A stretch of 37,257 nt of DNA from Prevotella sp. UBA2725 (GTDB lineage: Bacteria > Bacteroidota > Bacteroidia > Bacteroidales > Bacteroidaceae), in assembly GCA_002353825.1 (NCBI GenBank), contig DEKJ01000032.1, positions 1 to 37,257 on the forward strand, in the 5' to 3' direction. Under the pieces are notes generated by a model, which saw nothing but the letters and a program-made list of their open reading frames with translations, was not told the DNA's origin and made no database searches. The translations under genes were made by a program, and so were the position numbers. How positions within the stretch are numbered: the first letter of the stretch is position 1; every line of letters starts with the position of its first letter. This document shows positions 1 to 8,238 of this stretch, piece by piece.

Positions 1-2530
1 AGCTTATCCCGAACTCAGGTTTGTAGGTAGGTTGCTCCACCACATTGCCTGTACGTTCGCCTGTCTTTTCATCGTGCTCGTAGTAAGTAGCCTTTCCTGC
101 CTCGTTGTATCCTGCAAACTCATACATGAAGAATGTACCGATAGGCTCACCTTCCATGATACGCTGCGTGTAGCCATTGGCAGAGACACCGGCCACCATG
201 GGATCACCCTGCGTGAAGAGACCTGTAGAATATTTGTCGTTAGAGAGCTTGTCTACACGGTTCTTGTTGTGCGAGAGGTTCAGTGTTGTGTTCCAGTTGA
301 AGTCCTTGTTCTTCAGCACAATAGCGTTGATGGAGAGCTCGACACCTTTGTTCGTGATCTGTCCTACGTTAGCCTCAATAGTATCAAACGAGTAGATGAA
401 GGTTGACACGGGGTAGCTCCAGATGAGGTCTTTCGTGCGCTTGTGGTAGAACTCAAGAGAACCGTTGATACGGCCACCGAGGAAAGCATAGTCGAGACCC
501 ACATTGAACATACCCGTCGATTCCCATTTCAGATCGGGGTTGGCGAGCTTCGTAGCACCGAGGGAGACATACGTGTTGCCACCCGATGTAAAGTAAGATC
601 CGCTTGCACCATAGGTAGCCACAGCCGAATAAGCACCGAAGCCCAGCGCATTACCACTGACACCGTAACCCAGACGGAGCTTCAAGTTATCAAAGATATG
701 CTGGTTCTTCATGAAGTTCTCCTCCGTGATGTTCCATGCTGCACTCACTGATGGGAAGGTACCCCACTGATGGTCTTTACCGAAGACAGAACTTCCGTCG
801 CGGCGGATGGTAGCCTGGAACATGTATTTACTGTTGTAGGAGTAGCTGACACGTCCGTAGAATGAGATGTTGCGCACCGTCTCTTTCGTACCGCTCTGCA
901 CGGCAGGCATGCCATCGATGGCACCTGCATAGGTCAGGTTGTTCCATTTCAGGTCATCGTTGAGGAAATTGTGTACCGTCAGACCGAAGCCGTCACCTGT
1001 ATTCTTCTCCTCCCAAGAGAAACCGGCCATCAGCGCGAGCTTATGCACCTTGTTGAAAGTCTTGTCGTAGTTGCCATAGGTCTCGAAGTTCTGTTCATGT
1101 CCGAGATAACTGCTTCGTGTAGCGCGGCCGTTGTAAGCACTGACACCTGCGAGCTGTGAGTTGTGGGTGTCGTAGGCGCTGTAAGTGTACTGATAATAAT
1201 CGTACGAATAGTTGGCGCTCCATGTCAGTCCGTCGATGAGGCGCACTACGCCCTTTGCGATAAACTGGTTACGCTTCCAGACTGTCTCCGACGTGTCTTC
1301 GTTGATGAGCGACAGTGGGTTGTAGTTTTGTGAGCCGGTTCCCCATGTCCAGTTGCCGTTGGCATCCTTTACCGGGTTTGTCGGGTTGAAGTAGTTCATG
1401 GCGTCCATAACCGAAGCACCATCGATGCCCATCTGCACACCTTTGTGCTTGCCGTACATCATGTTGGCACCGATGGAGAGATCCATGTGGTCCTTGAACA
1501 GTTTCGTAGTGAGCAGAGAGCGTACGTTGAGGCGGTACATGTTCGTGCCCTTCACGATACCCTCGCGGTTCATGTAGTTGGCGCTCGCCATGTAGCTCGT
1601 CTTCTTGCTGCTGCCGTTGATGGAGACGTTGTGGTTATGGCTGACAGCTGTGCGCAGCACTTCATCCTGCCAGTCAGTGTCGCTTCCTCCGTCGTACTGA
1701 TAGTCAATATTGTTCTTCTTCACATAGTTGCGGATATCCTCAGCCGACGCCATGTCGAGGGTCTTCGCTACATGGTCGAAGCCCACATAGCCGTTGTAGG
1801 AGACGTTCGTGCGTCCGTCACCGTTCTTTCCGCTCTTTGTGGTGATGATGATTACGCCATTGGCAGCTTTCGAACCATAGATGGCTGTAGCTGTGGCATC
1901 GCGCAGCACATCGATGCTCTCGATGTCGTCGGGAGCAACGAGCGACGGGTCCACACCCGGAATACCATCGATGACATAATAAGGCTGCATGGCTTCGCCT
2001 GTACGCAGCGAGGAAGCACCACGGAGCGTGATGCTCGGGGTACCATTAGGGTCACCATTTGTTGTCACCACGAGGCCGGCCACCTTACCTTGCAGCATGC
2101 TTGCCGCATCGGTGAACACACCTTGGTTGAGGTCTTCGGCTTTGACAGTAGTAATACTCGACGTCACATCTTTTCTGCGCATCGTACCGTAACCTACGAC
2201 CACGACCTCGTTGAGGTTGTTGTTGTCCTCCTGGAGCTGGATGCTCTGTCCGGGATTGATCGTCTGGTCCTTGAACCCTACATACGACACTTTGAGCTTG
2301 GCGCCCGGCTTTGTGGTCGTGAGGGTGTAGCGGCCGTTGGCATCGGTCACGGTACCATTCTTCGTTCCCACCTCCATGACGGTTACTCCGATGAGCGGTT
2401 CTCCATTGCTGTCTGTGATGACACCGGTCTTCTGGCTCTGGGCCATGAGCGCTGTGCTACAGAGGAGCAACGAGGCAGAAAGCACGGATCTTCTCAGTCC
2501 GCCTTTCGCTTGATGTCTTGTTCTTTGCAT
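1..2530 (-). CDS. SusC/RagA-type TonB-linked outer membrane porin (3' end outside window)
   Basis: This gene is read from the ATG at 2530 without a stop to the window edge, giving about 843 visible residues; the family is usually about 1000. A basic N-terminus and hydrophobic stretch (about 14-30) form a signal peptide ending near MAQS. A carboxypeptidase-like regulatory domain follows (about 34-105, with a SYVGFKDQ motif near 82). Next come the TonB-box-like run EVVVVGYGT (about 108-116) and a plug domain with YVIDGIPG (185-192) and the family motif AIYGSKAANGVIIITTKSGK (216-235), then the beta-barrel. SusC proteins import glycan fragments through the outer membrane with a SusD lipoprotein, whose gene would be expected beyond the left edge. 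The GH28 and rha genes upstream on the same strand suggest a pectic or rhamnose-containing substrate; that assignment is inference. No clear promoter box was found just upstream of the start. Confidence 0.93.
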   Translation of the reverse strand, partial: MQRTRHQAKGGLRRSVLSASLLLCSTALMAQSQKTGVITDSNGEPLIGVTVMEVGTKNGTVTDANGRYTLTTTKPGAKLKVSYVGFKDQTINPGQSIQLQEDNNNLNEVVVVGYGTMRRKDVTSSITTVKAEDLNQGVFTDAASMLQGKVAGLVVTTNGDPNGTPSITLRGASSLRTGEAMQPYYVIDGIPGVDPSLVAPDDIESIDVLRDATATAIYGSKAANGVIIITTKSGKNGDGRTNVSYNGYVGFDHVAKTLDMASAEDIRNYVKKNNIDYQYDGGSDTDWQDEVLRTAVSHNHNVSINGSSKKTSYMASANYMNREGIVKGTNMYRLNVRSLLTTKLFKDHMDLSIGANMMYGKHKGVQMGIDGASVMDAMNYFNPTNPVKDANGNWTWGTGSQNYNPLSLINEDTSETVWKRNQFIAKGVVRLIDGLTWSANYSYDYYQYTYSAYDTHNSQLAGVSAYNGRATRSSYLGHEQNFETYGNYDKTFNKVHKLALMAGFSWEEKNTGDGFGLTVHNFLNDDLKWNNLTYAGAIDGMPAVQSGTKETVRNISFYGRVSYSYNSKYMFQATIRRDGSSVFGKDHQWGTFPSVSAAWNITEENFMKNQHIFDNLKLRLGYGVSGNALGFGAYSAVATYGASGSYFTSGGNTYVSLGATKLANPDLKWESTGMFNVGLDYAFLGGRINGSLEFYHKRTKDLIWSYPVSTFIYSFDTIEANVGQITNKGVELSINAIVLKNKDFNWNTTLNLSHNKNRVDKLSNDKYSTGLFTQGDPMVAGVSANGYTQRIMEGEPIGTFFMYEFAGYNEAGKATYYEHDEKTGERTGNVVEQPTYKPEFGIS

Positions 2531-2628
2531 AAGCTTAGATTGGTTGGTTTATAATATGATTGATATTTATGTTTTTATTTCTGCGATATAGATACCATCC
2601 TCAGAGAGGTAAGCTTGATAGCCGCAAA
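2531..2628. other. AT-rich leader upstream of the SusC gene
   Basis: This is the AT-rich gap between the SusC start codon and repeat element A1. It presumably holds the leader of the SusC transcript. I see no convincing TAnnTTTG box, ribosomal site or operator in it. A small run CTCAGAGAGG near 2600 resembles half of the terminal hairpin of the adjacent repeat. Confidence 0.3.
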
Positions 2629-2880
2629 CAACCTCGAAGAGGTTGAACTTGGTTAGCCCCAGGTAAGGAGCGCAGCGACGTAACCTGGGGTTTCGGTCCG
2701 GCGTAGTTTCGTTGCAATCCGGCCTCGAAGAGGGCGAACATGGTCATGGGTGATTAGCGATGGAATATAACCGTGTTCGCCCTCTTCGAGGCCGGTATTC
2801 AAGTCACCGGCTCCTATCACGACCCCACGTTTCGGCTTCGCCTTACGTGGGGCTAACCAAGTGGCACCTCTCCGAGGTGC
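2629..2880. repeat. Nested-hairpin repeat, family A copy 1
   Basis: Five hairpins lie in a row: CAACCTCGAAGAGGTTG (2629-2645); a stem CCCCAGGT/ACCTGGGG (2657-2664 with 2683-2690); a 26-bp inverted repeat with one mismatch (2719-2744 with 2770-2795); a stem CCCCACG/CGTGGGG (2823-2829 with 2846-2852); and GCACCTCTCCGAGGTGC (2864-2880). The right half is roughly the reverse complement of the left half, so the element is one large imperfect palindrome. It occupies the gap between the SusC and GH28 genes and begins 26 bp past the GH28 stop. Related copies are at 8239-8514 and 37117-37228. It has the look of a REP/BIME or MITE-like element. Open frames across it are artefacts. Confidence 0.85.
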
Positions 2881-2906
2881 GGGGTTCAACCCTGTATCAG
2901 CCATAT

Positions 2907-4265
2907 CTATTTCACATTCGTCACCCCGCCGAGGTTCGCGATGTGGGCGTTGACCTGCAATCCGTCCAGGGCGACACTGTCGGCACCATCGATATATACG
3001 GCATAGATCTTGTCGCGGACGAAGCCCTCGCCTTTGCAAGGCCGCTTGTCGTAGATGCCGCCTGGATAAGACGTCAGCTTCTTGAGATTGATGTGCACAT
3101 TGTCGAGATAGATGTCCTTCACCTTCCCCGGCTCATCCTCGCCGATGAAGCAGCCGTTCTCCGAGGTGGCAAAGATATTAGAGAAATAGATCCGGCTCAC
3201 CTCGCCGCATTTACCCTGCGTCTGACCCTTGGCGAACCGCCAGTTGGCATCTTTGTTGTTGCCATCGGCGCGCGGATAGGACGTCACGTAGATCGGCTCT
3301 GCCTTGCCCCACCACACGTCGCTCCACAGGCGGCAGTCGAGGATGATGGTCGAGAACGAGACATCCGTCACCGTTCCCTCGTCGCGGTTCTGGATGCCGA
3401 TGCCGCGGTTGCTGCGCGTGATGATACAGTTGTCGACCGACACATTATATATACTGTCCATATTCTCCGATCCGATCTTGAAGGCACAGGAGCGCGATGT
3501 CATCGTACAGTTAGTCACCGTGATGTCGTGACACGATCCATACTGCGCAAACTCGCGCCGGTTCTTCAGGCAGATACAGTCGTCACCCGAAGTGATGTGG
3601 CAGTTGCTGATACGCACATGTCGCGAGTGGTCAATGTCTATGCCGTCGCCGTTTCTTATCTTCAGGTTGTTGAGAAGGTTCACGCCATCTATGACTGCGT
3701 TCTCACATCCCACGAGATGCACGGTCCAGTAAGCCCCGTTGCGGATCGTGATGTCGCGCAGAGAGATGTTCGCGCAGCCGTAAAGAGTCAGCACATGCGG
3801 GCGCGGGTCAAAGGTCGTCACAGGCTTGAGCTCATAACTGTCCTCCAGCTCCTTTCCCATGAATGCCACCCCGTTGCCGTCGAGGATGCCCTGCCCCGAG
3901 AATGCGATGTTCTTTGCATCTTTCGCCCAGAGCCACAGCATGCCTTCACCACGGTTCTCCCCGAAGGCGCTCTTAGTATAAAGCTTCTCGTCGGGATTGG
4001 CCTGCCACACCGTGCCGGCAGGGAGCACGAACGTAACGTTACTCTTCAGTTCAACGGGTCCTGAAGTATAAATGGTATTCTCCGCAGCTGACGTTTCGAA
4101 GGTTACTGTTCCCCCACCGCTTGCTGTGCAATCGTCGATAGCCTGCTGGATAGCTTGTGTATAGTCTGATGGGCCATGATACGAAACCGTGAAGTCCTTA
4201 GCACTGGCTCCCAGAGTCCATGCCATGAGTGCGATAAGCAGTATAGGCTTTATCTTTGTTTCCAT
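2907..4265 (-). CDS. Glycoside hydrolase family 28 (polygalacturonase / rhamnogalacturonan hydrolase type)
   Basis: This is a secreted enzyme of 452 residues with a signal peptide (about 1-22, ending ASAKD). The body is a right-handed parallel beta-helix, shown by repeated short strands. GH28 enzymes hydrolyse alpha-galacturonosyl links in pectin using three aspartates. These map here to NGDGID (205-210, D207) and SGDDC (226-230, D228 and D229). The RIK-type motif is replaced by RGIGIQN (287-293), and the usual GHG block reads FKIGSE (262-267). Such departures are common in exo-acting and rhamnogalacturonan-specific members, so I would not call it a plain endopolygalacturonase. It has its own strong promoter-like site at 4288-4320. 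Its position between a SusC porin and the rhamnose operon fits attack on rhamnogalacturonan; the exact substrate is inferred. Confidence 0.9.
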   Translation of the reverse strand: METKIKPILLIALMAWTLGASAKDFTVSYHGPSDYTQAIQQAIDDCTASGGGTVTFETSAAENTIYTSGPVELKSNVTFVLPAGTVWQANPDEKLYTKSAFGENRGEGMLWLWAKDAKNIAFSGQGILDGNGVAFMGKELEDSYELKPVTTFDPRPHVLTLYGCANISLRDITIRNGAYWTVHLVGCENAVIDGVNLLNNLKIRNGDGIDIDHSRHVRISNCHITSGDDCICLKNRREFAQYGSCHDITVTNCTMTSRSCAFKIGSENMDSIYNVSVDNCIITRSNRGIGIQNRDEGTVTDVSFSTIILDCRLWSDVWWGKAEPIYVTSYPRADGNNKDANWRFAKGQTQGKCGEVSRIYFSNIFATSENGCFIGEDEPGKVKDIYLDNVHINLKKLTSYPGGIYDKRPCKGEGFVRDKIYAVYIDGADSVALDGLQVNAHIANLGGVTNVK

Positions 4266-4287
4266 AGATTAATTATATTTAATGTGG

Positions 4288-4320
4288 CAAAGATACGCAC
4301 TAATTATCAAATGTTCAAAA
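4288..4320 (-). promoter_or_regulatory. Promoter of the GH28 gene
   Basis: On the minus strand TTTTG (4320-4316) is followed after 20 bases by TATCTTTG (4295-4288). This matches the Bacteroidetes -33/-7 consensus TTTG-N19..21-TAnnTTTG. The leader to the ATG at 4265 would be about 17-20 bases. This suggests the GH28 gene can be transcribed apart from the rha operon upstream. Confidence 0.7.
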
Positions 4321-4410
4321 ACATTCAATGAAAATGTTGCGACAATGTGCAACGGGGGAAAATCTTGATAATGTTTTCAGACGACATCATTGTGGTTTAG
4401 TGCCATCTTT

Positions 4411-4498
4411 ACGCAGCTGCGTCGCAATCATGACGCGGCTGCGTTACAATCATGACGCAGCTGCGTCGCAATCGTAACGCGGCTGCGAAACGATGACG
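4411..4498. repeat. 22-bp tandem repeat with palindromic core, four units
   Basis: Units run 4411-4432, 4433-4454, 4455-4476 and 4477-4498, the last degenerate. Each starts with a 12-bp near-palindrome. Units 1 and 3 carry the perfect palindrome ACGCAGCTGCGT; units 2 and 4 carry ACGCGGCTGCG. This alternation suggests a 44-bp higher-order unit that was duplicated. It lies about 90 bp upstream of the GH28 promoter. It could be an array of protein-binding sites or simple repeat expansion; nothing in the window identifies a binding protein. Confidence 0.8.
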
Positions 4499-4731
4499 TT
4501 GAAAAAGCATCGGCTTTCTTTTGCATCGACTTTTGTATAGTTTTTCTTTTGCATCGACTTTTTCACGACTAAACACGACTGTCGACTTCGCCGACTTCTT
4601 CTAAACATTAATTCCCGTCAATTATCCGTTAATTGAACATTTATTATTTTTGTCAATTAATGGGAAATTGATGGGAATTAGCGTTTAAGTAGACCTCAAT
4701 TGTTCACAGTTCACATGCTACAATAAGGTGC
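4499..4731. repeat. Intergenic stretch with a 20-bp direct repeat and a 15-bp inverted repeat
   Basis: The 20-mer TTTCTTTTGCATCGACTTTT occurs at 4515-4534 and again at 4543-4562. Further on, TAATTCCCGTCAATT (4609-4623) is matched by its reverse complement with one mismatch at 4666-4680, enclosing a 42-base AT-rich loop. No open frame of coding character is present. The stretch separates the decayed fragment behind rhaD from the GH28 regulatory region. Confidence 0.6.
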
Positions 4732-4863
4732 TTACATGTTCTTAGTGATGTGGTACGTGCCAGCCTGATCCTGTCCTACCTCGTGACCATTGAGGTAGAG
4801 AAGGTAGACACCCAGGCCCGTCGTCATCCATTTGACGGATGCCACCTGTTTACCGACATAGGT
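4732..4863 (-). pseudogene. Remnant resembling the N-terminal domain of an alpha-L-rhamnosidase (GH78-like)
   Basis: Directly after the rhaD stop codon (TGA, 4866-4864), and in the same frame, 43 further sense codons run to a TAA at 4734-4732. They include WMTTGLGVYLLYLNGHEVG, which resembles the GlyVal-Tyr-x-Leu-Tyr-x-Asn-Gly-x-x-Val-Gly core of the beta-sandwich domain at the front of bacterial GH78 rhamnosidases. It has no start codon of its own and no catalytic domain. Loss of a rhamnosidase gene next to a rhamnose operon would explain it. An alternative is the tail of a secreted protein, since Prevotella C-termini sometimes carry a Tyr-x-Leu-Asn-Gly...Gly-x-Tyr motif. The call rests on motif resemblance only. 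Confidence 0.4.
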
Positions 4864-5673
4864 TCACCTTGGCAGATGGAATGCTTCGGTCATCTCTTTC
4901 ATCTGCGCATCGCTCATACCTTCAGGCTCGAAGCCCATGGCGCGGCAGTCGATGTAGATCTTTGCACTCTTGGAGAGCACGTCGACCTGGTCGAAGGCAT
5001 CCATGATGTCCTTGCCCTTGGCGAAGACACCGTGCTTCTCCCACATCACGACATCGTAATCCTCCAGTTCCTTGAGCGTACCCTGAGCGAGCTTGACACT
5101 TCCCGGAAGCTCATAAGGCACGATGCCGAGGCCCAGTGGACAGAAGGCTTTTGTCTCGGGGATCATGCTCCACAGGAGCTTCGTCAGCACGTCTTTGCCT
5201 AGGAACTTACGGTTGTGGCTCATTGCAACGAGCTCGATGGTGTGTGTGTGGAGCGTGGCTTTGTAACCACTGTTCGTGGCAACTTGGCGATCGTGGACGA
5301 GGAGGTGCGAAGGCAGCTCACTCGTAGGCAGCACGGGGTTATCGGCGATGATGACGTAGTGCTCGCAGTCGTCGAGAATACGGATGATACTTCCATTCTC
5401 CATCGGCCAGCGTGCGAGGTCACGCATGCGCTTGCCGGTGCCTTTGCAGAAGAAGTAAGCTCCTTTGAGGTGGGGCAGTTTCTCCCCTATTGCGATAGGC
5501 TCACTGATAGCTGGCATGTTGCGGATCTCGTCGTCGACGAGGTCAGTGATGTTTACCGTGATGTTGCCGCCATTGCGCTCAGCCCATCCGTTTTGCCATA
5601 GATAGCCGGCGACTTCCGCGATCTTGTCGATCTCTTTCTTTAATGCGGGGCGGTTGGATAAAATACTTGTCAT
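4864..5673 (-). CDS. rhaD: Rhamnulose-1-phosphate aldolase
   Basis: This cytoplasmic class II aldolase splits L-rhamnulose 1-phosphate into dihydroxyacetone phosphate and L-lactaldehyde, the last step of the pathway. The 269-residue product matches the usual family length (about 270). The zinc ligands and acid-base residue are in place: His142 and His144 in LHTHT (141-145), His214 in EKHG (212-215), and Glu119 in TSELPSH (117-123). The substrate-binding N-terminal part GWAERNGGNITV (29-40) is also typical. It is the distal gene of the rha operon, 179 bp after rhaT, with an inverted-repeat element in that gap. The ATG at 5673 is the only good start. Its frame continues after the stop into a fossil fragment (4732-4863). 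Confidence 0.96.
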   Translation of the reverse strand: MTSILSNRPALKKEIDKIAEVAGYLWQNGWAERNGGNITVNITDLVDDEIRNMPAISEPIAIGEKLPHLKGAYFFCKGTGKRMRDLARWPMENGSIIRILDDCEHYVIIADNPVLPTSELPSHLLVHDRQVATNSGYKATLHTHTIELVAMSHNRKFLGKDVLTKLLWSMIPETKAFCPLGLGIVPYELPGSVKLAQGTLKELEDYDVVMWEKHGVFAKGKDIMDAFDQVDVLSKSAKIYIDCRAMGFEPEGMSDAQMKEMTEAFHLPR

Positions 5674-5701
5674 ATTATGCTAATGATATTGTTGTTATCT
5701 T

Positions 5702-5823
5702 TTCTCACACGGATCTTAAAGATTTAAAAGATGGCTACGCTATTCGCTACGCGGTGAGGTGTCGGTATGTGTAGCCGCAAAGCGGCGTAACGATCTTAAA
5801 GATCTTTAAAATCCGTGTGAAAA
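5702..5823. repeat. Long inverted-repeat element (family C) between rhaT and rhaD
   Basis: The arms at about 5702-5732 and 5791-5823 are imperfect reverse complements, both containing CACACGGAT and TTAAAGAT. An inner stem pairs GGCTAC (5733-5738) with GTAGCC (5771-5776). The element would fold into a hairpin of about 120 bases within the rha transcript. It resembles a non-autonomous interspersed repeat and could also weaken transcription into rhaD. Only one copy is in this window. Confidence 0.65.
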
Positions 5824-5852
5824 ATAATCGTTGTGAAAATTTGGTTATTGGC

Positions 5853-6890
5853 TTACCCCAGGAACTGCGGGAGGAAGCAGGAGAGGATGAGCACACAGAT
5901 GCCCAAGATGAGCACGCTGATGGTCTTACTGTTGCAACCTTTCCATTCCTTGAGGATGATGCCCCAAACGTTGCTGAAGACGATGTTGAGCGCCATCAGG
6001 ATACAGAACGAGAGGGTCATCAGCGTCGGAGAACTCTTCAGAAAGCCCTTGCCGAGCGAAAGGCCGAAGAATTGACTGTACCATAGGGCACCAGCGAGGA
6101 AACAAAAGACGAGGTTGTTGCCCCACACTGCGCCTTTGCCGTAGTCGCTCCACGTGTGGTTGTGCTGGTTCTGCCAGAGACAGTAGACGGCGTTCGTGAT
6201 GAATCCTCCGAAGGTGACGAGCATCGTGGCAGGCAGTGTCTTGTACATGTCCGGAGTGAGGTCACCGAAGTTGATGTCCTTGCCGAACTCCAGCCCGACA
6301 TTGAAACAGCCGCTCATGAAACCCGCGAGCAACGCGATGCCAATGCCTTTGGGGAAGTTGAACTCTTTCACGGCAGCTGCTTTGGCTTCTTCAGGCTGCG
6401 AGTCGCTCTTCATCTTTCCTGCATAGCCGATGATGGCTATACCGAGGAGGGTAACGATGACACCCGCAATAACTGAGCCCGTGAGCTGACTTAGGGCGTT
6501 AGTCTCCGGGAAGAAGATGTTGATGAGCACCGGCCCCATGATGGTACCGAAGCCCGCACACGTGCCTAAGGCGATCGACTGACCGAGCGCCACGCCGAGG
6601 TAGCGCATGGAGAGACCGAAGGTGAGGCCACCTACACCCCAGAGCAGACCAAAGAGCATCGTCATCGAGATATTGAAACTGTTGCTCTCCGTGAACAACT
6701 CGCAGAGGGAGTGACCCGCAGGCACGGCAAGCAAGGCGCCGAGGAAAGGCAGCACCAGCCAGGCAAAGACACCTTGCACCAGCCAGTAGCTCTCCCAGCT
6801 CCACGCCTTGATCTTGTTGATGGGCACGTAGCAGCTCGACTGGCAGAACGCGCCCACCGCGATAATCAGTAGTCCTATGATAATGTCCAT
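5853..6890 (-). CDS. rhaT: L-rhamnose/H+ symporter
   Basis: This inner-membrane transporter is 345 residues long, as in E. coli RhaT (344), with about ten hydrophobic helices. Family motifs include GAFCQSSCYVPINKIKAWSWESYW (first helix and loop, 13-36), MRYLGVALGQSIALGTCAGFGT near 115-136, and a conserved NVGLEFG near 198-204. It brings free L-rhamnose across the cytoplasmic membrane by proton symport. The ATG at 6890 lies one base after the rhaA stop codon (TAA, 6894-6892), so the two are almost certainly translationally linked. The central loop around residues 160-176 (KMKSDSQPEEAKAAAVKEF) is the cytoplasmic link between the two halves. Confidence 0.96.
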   Translation of the reverse strand: MDIIIGLLIIAVGAFCQSSCYVPINKIKAWSWESYWLVQGVFAWLVLPFLGALLAVPAGHSLCELFTESNSFNISMTMLFGLLWGVGGLTFGLSMRYLGVALGQSIALGTCAGFGTIMGPVLINIFFPETNALSQLTGSVIAGVIVTLLGIAIIGYAGKMKSDSQPEEAKAAAVKEFNFPKGIGIALLAGFMSGCFNVGLEFGKDINFGDLTPDMYKTLPATMLVTFGGFITNAVYCLWQNQHNHTWSDYGKGAVWGNNLVFCFLAGALWYSQFFGLSLGKGFLKSSPTLMTLSFCILMALNIVFSNVWGIILKEWKGCNSKTISVLILGICVLILSCFLPQFLG

Positions 6891-6891
6891 A

Positions 6892-8145
6892 TTACTGACG
6901 TTTGCTCAGTACGTCTTTCTCGTACTGTTCCACATCCTTGAGATAATCTTCAGCCACAGGCACATCGTTCGTGAGGTTGAAGTAATCGTAGACATCTCCG
7001 AGCGGCAGCGTCTTTTCTTCTTCTAACAGGGCGAGGCGCTCGAAGTATTTGCCTTCATCCTCATATTTGCGAAGGGTCTTGATGGGCTCGAGCAGTGCAG
7101 CGAGCAGGCTCTTCTGTGCAGCGCGTACACCGATGATATAAGCGCCGATGCGGTTGATGCTTGCATCGAAATAGTCGAGGCCGATATGAGCACGGTCGAG
7201 AGCATTGGCACGTACGAGCTCAGCGAAGAGGTCACGCGTCTTGTCGTCGAATAGCGTCACGTGGTCACTGTCCCAGTGCATCGGACGGCTCACGTGGAGC
7301 ATGAGCTCAGGCACGAAGAGCAGCAGGGAGGAGATAGCGTCGGAGACGTTCTCCGTAGGCTCATAGTGACCGGTGTCGAGGGTGTAGATGACATTGTTCT
7401 TAGCGCAGTAGCCAGCGTAGAAGTCGTGGCTTCCGGCTGTGAAGGCCTCCAGTCCGATACCGAAGAGCTTAGCTTCAAGGCAGCTCTTCATGTGAGGCAA
7501 CTTCTCAGAGAGGATGTCGTCGAGACTCTCCTTGAGGATCTGGCGATAACGATATTTCTCCACGGTGAGGTCTTTGCTTCCGTCGTGGATCCAGATGTTC
7601 ATGATACACGGGTCGCCCTGAGCCTTACCCATAGCCTCTGCGATACGGCGGCAGCGCTTGGTGTGCTCGATCCAGAAGTCGCGGATCTCCTTGTCGGGGT
7701 TGGCAAGCGTGAGGTTACCGCTCTTAGGATGAGAGAACGAGGTGGAGTTGAAGTCGAGGCTCATGTGGCGCTCTTTAGCCCACTGCATCCAGCCTTCGAA
7801 ATATTTAGGCTCTACCTGGTCACGGTCGACGAACTTGCCTCCGAACTCTCCGTAGGTCTCGTGGAGGTTGAAACGGAACTTACCGCCGAGGAGAGAAAGA
7901 ACCTCGTCGATATCCTGACGCAGCTCATCGATGTTGCGGGCACGGCCGGGATAGTTTCCCGTAGCCTGGATGCCGCCTGAAGCAGCCTCGCCGCGCTCGA
8001 AGCCTACCACGTCGTCGGCCTGCCAGCAATGGAGGCTTATAGGAGTAGACTGAAGGGTCTTCAGTGCTGCATCGGTGTCTACGCCAAGGGCAGCATAACG
8101 TTCTTTTGCAATCTCGTAGTTCTTTTTGATCTGTTCTGAGTTCAT
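6892..8145 (-). CDS. rhaA: L-rhamnose isomerase
   Basis: The enzyme interconverts L-rhamnose and L-rhamnulose in the cytoplasm. The product is 417 residues (E. coli 419), a TIM-barrel metalloenzyme. The metal-binding set is visible: Glu233 in GIGLEAF, Asp257 and His260 in LDTGH, His284 in LMLHVSR, Asp292 and Asp294 in HWDSDHV, and Asp324 in IGLDYFDASINR. The substrate loop GGIQATGNYPG (57-67) is also conserved. It is followed directly by rhaT. The 432-bp gap from rhaB to this start contains repeat A2, so rhaA-rhaT-rhaD may have an additional promoter there, though none was recognised. Confidence 0.97.
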   Translation of the reverse strand: MNSEQIKKNYEIAKERYAALGVDTDAALKTLQSTPISLHCWQADDVVGFERGEAASGGIQATGNYPGRARNIDELRQDIDEVLSLLGGKFRFNLHETYGEFGGKFVDRDQVEPKYFEGWMQWAKERHMSLDFNSTSFSHPKSGNLTLANPDKEIRDFWIEHTKRCRRIAEAMGKAQGDPCIMNIWIHDGSKDLTVEKYRYRQILKESLDDILSEKLPHMKSCLEAKLFGIGLEAFTAGSHDFYAGYCAKNNVIYTLDTGHYEPTENVSDAISSLLLFVPELMLHVSRPMHWDSDHVTLFDDKTRDLFAELVRANALDRAHIGLDYFDASINRIGAYIIGVRAAQKSLLAALLEPIKTLRKYEDEGKYFERLALLEEEKTLPLGDVYDYFNLTNDVPVAEDYLKDVEQYEKDVLSKRQ

Positions 8146-8238
8146 AATGATTGTTTTTATTATTATAATGTATTTTTTTGATGTATTTCTTCACACGTTA
8201 TTGGGGAAATCTTCCTGTTTTATGTTGATATAGGGAAA

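Noticed and set aside
1445..2554. Long plus-strand open frame of 369 codons
   Set aside because: It lies antisense to the SusC gene, whose minus-strand frame shows signal peptide, plug domain and family motifs. The plus-strand product has no recognisable domain.
2653..3039. Minus-strand open frame of 128 codons
   Set aside because: It is encoded by repeat A1 and the end of the GH28 gene in another frame. Its RPLRGRIA-type peptides recur in frames over copies 2 and 3, as expected for translated repeat.
2760..4064. Plus-strand open frame of 434 codons
   Set aside because: It is antisense to the GH28 gene and starts inside repeat A1; the composition is typical of a shadow frame.
4411..4498. 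CRISPR-like array
   Set aside because: The units are contiguous 22-mers without unique spacers and there are no cas genes in the window.
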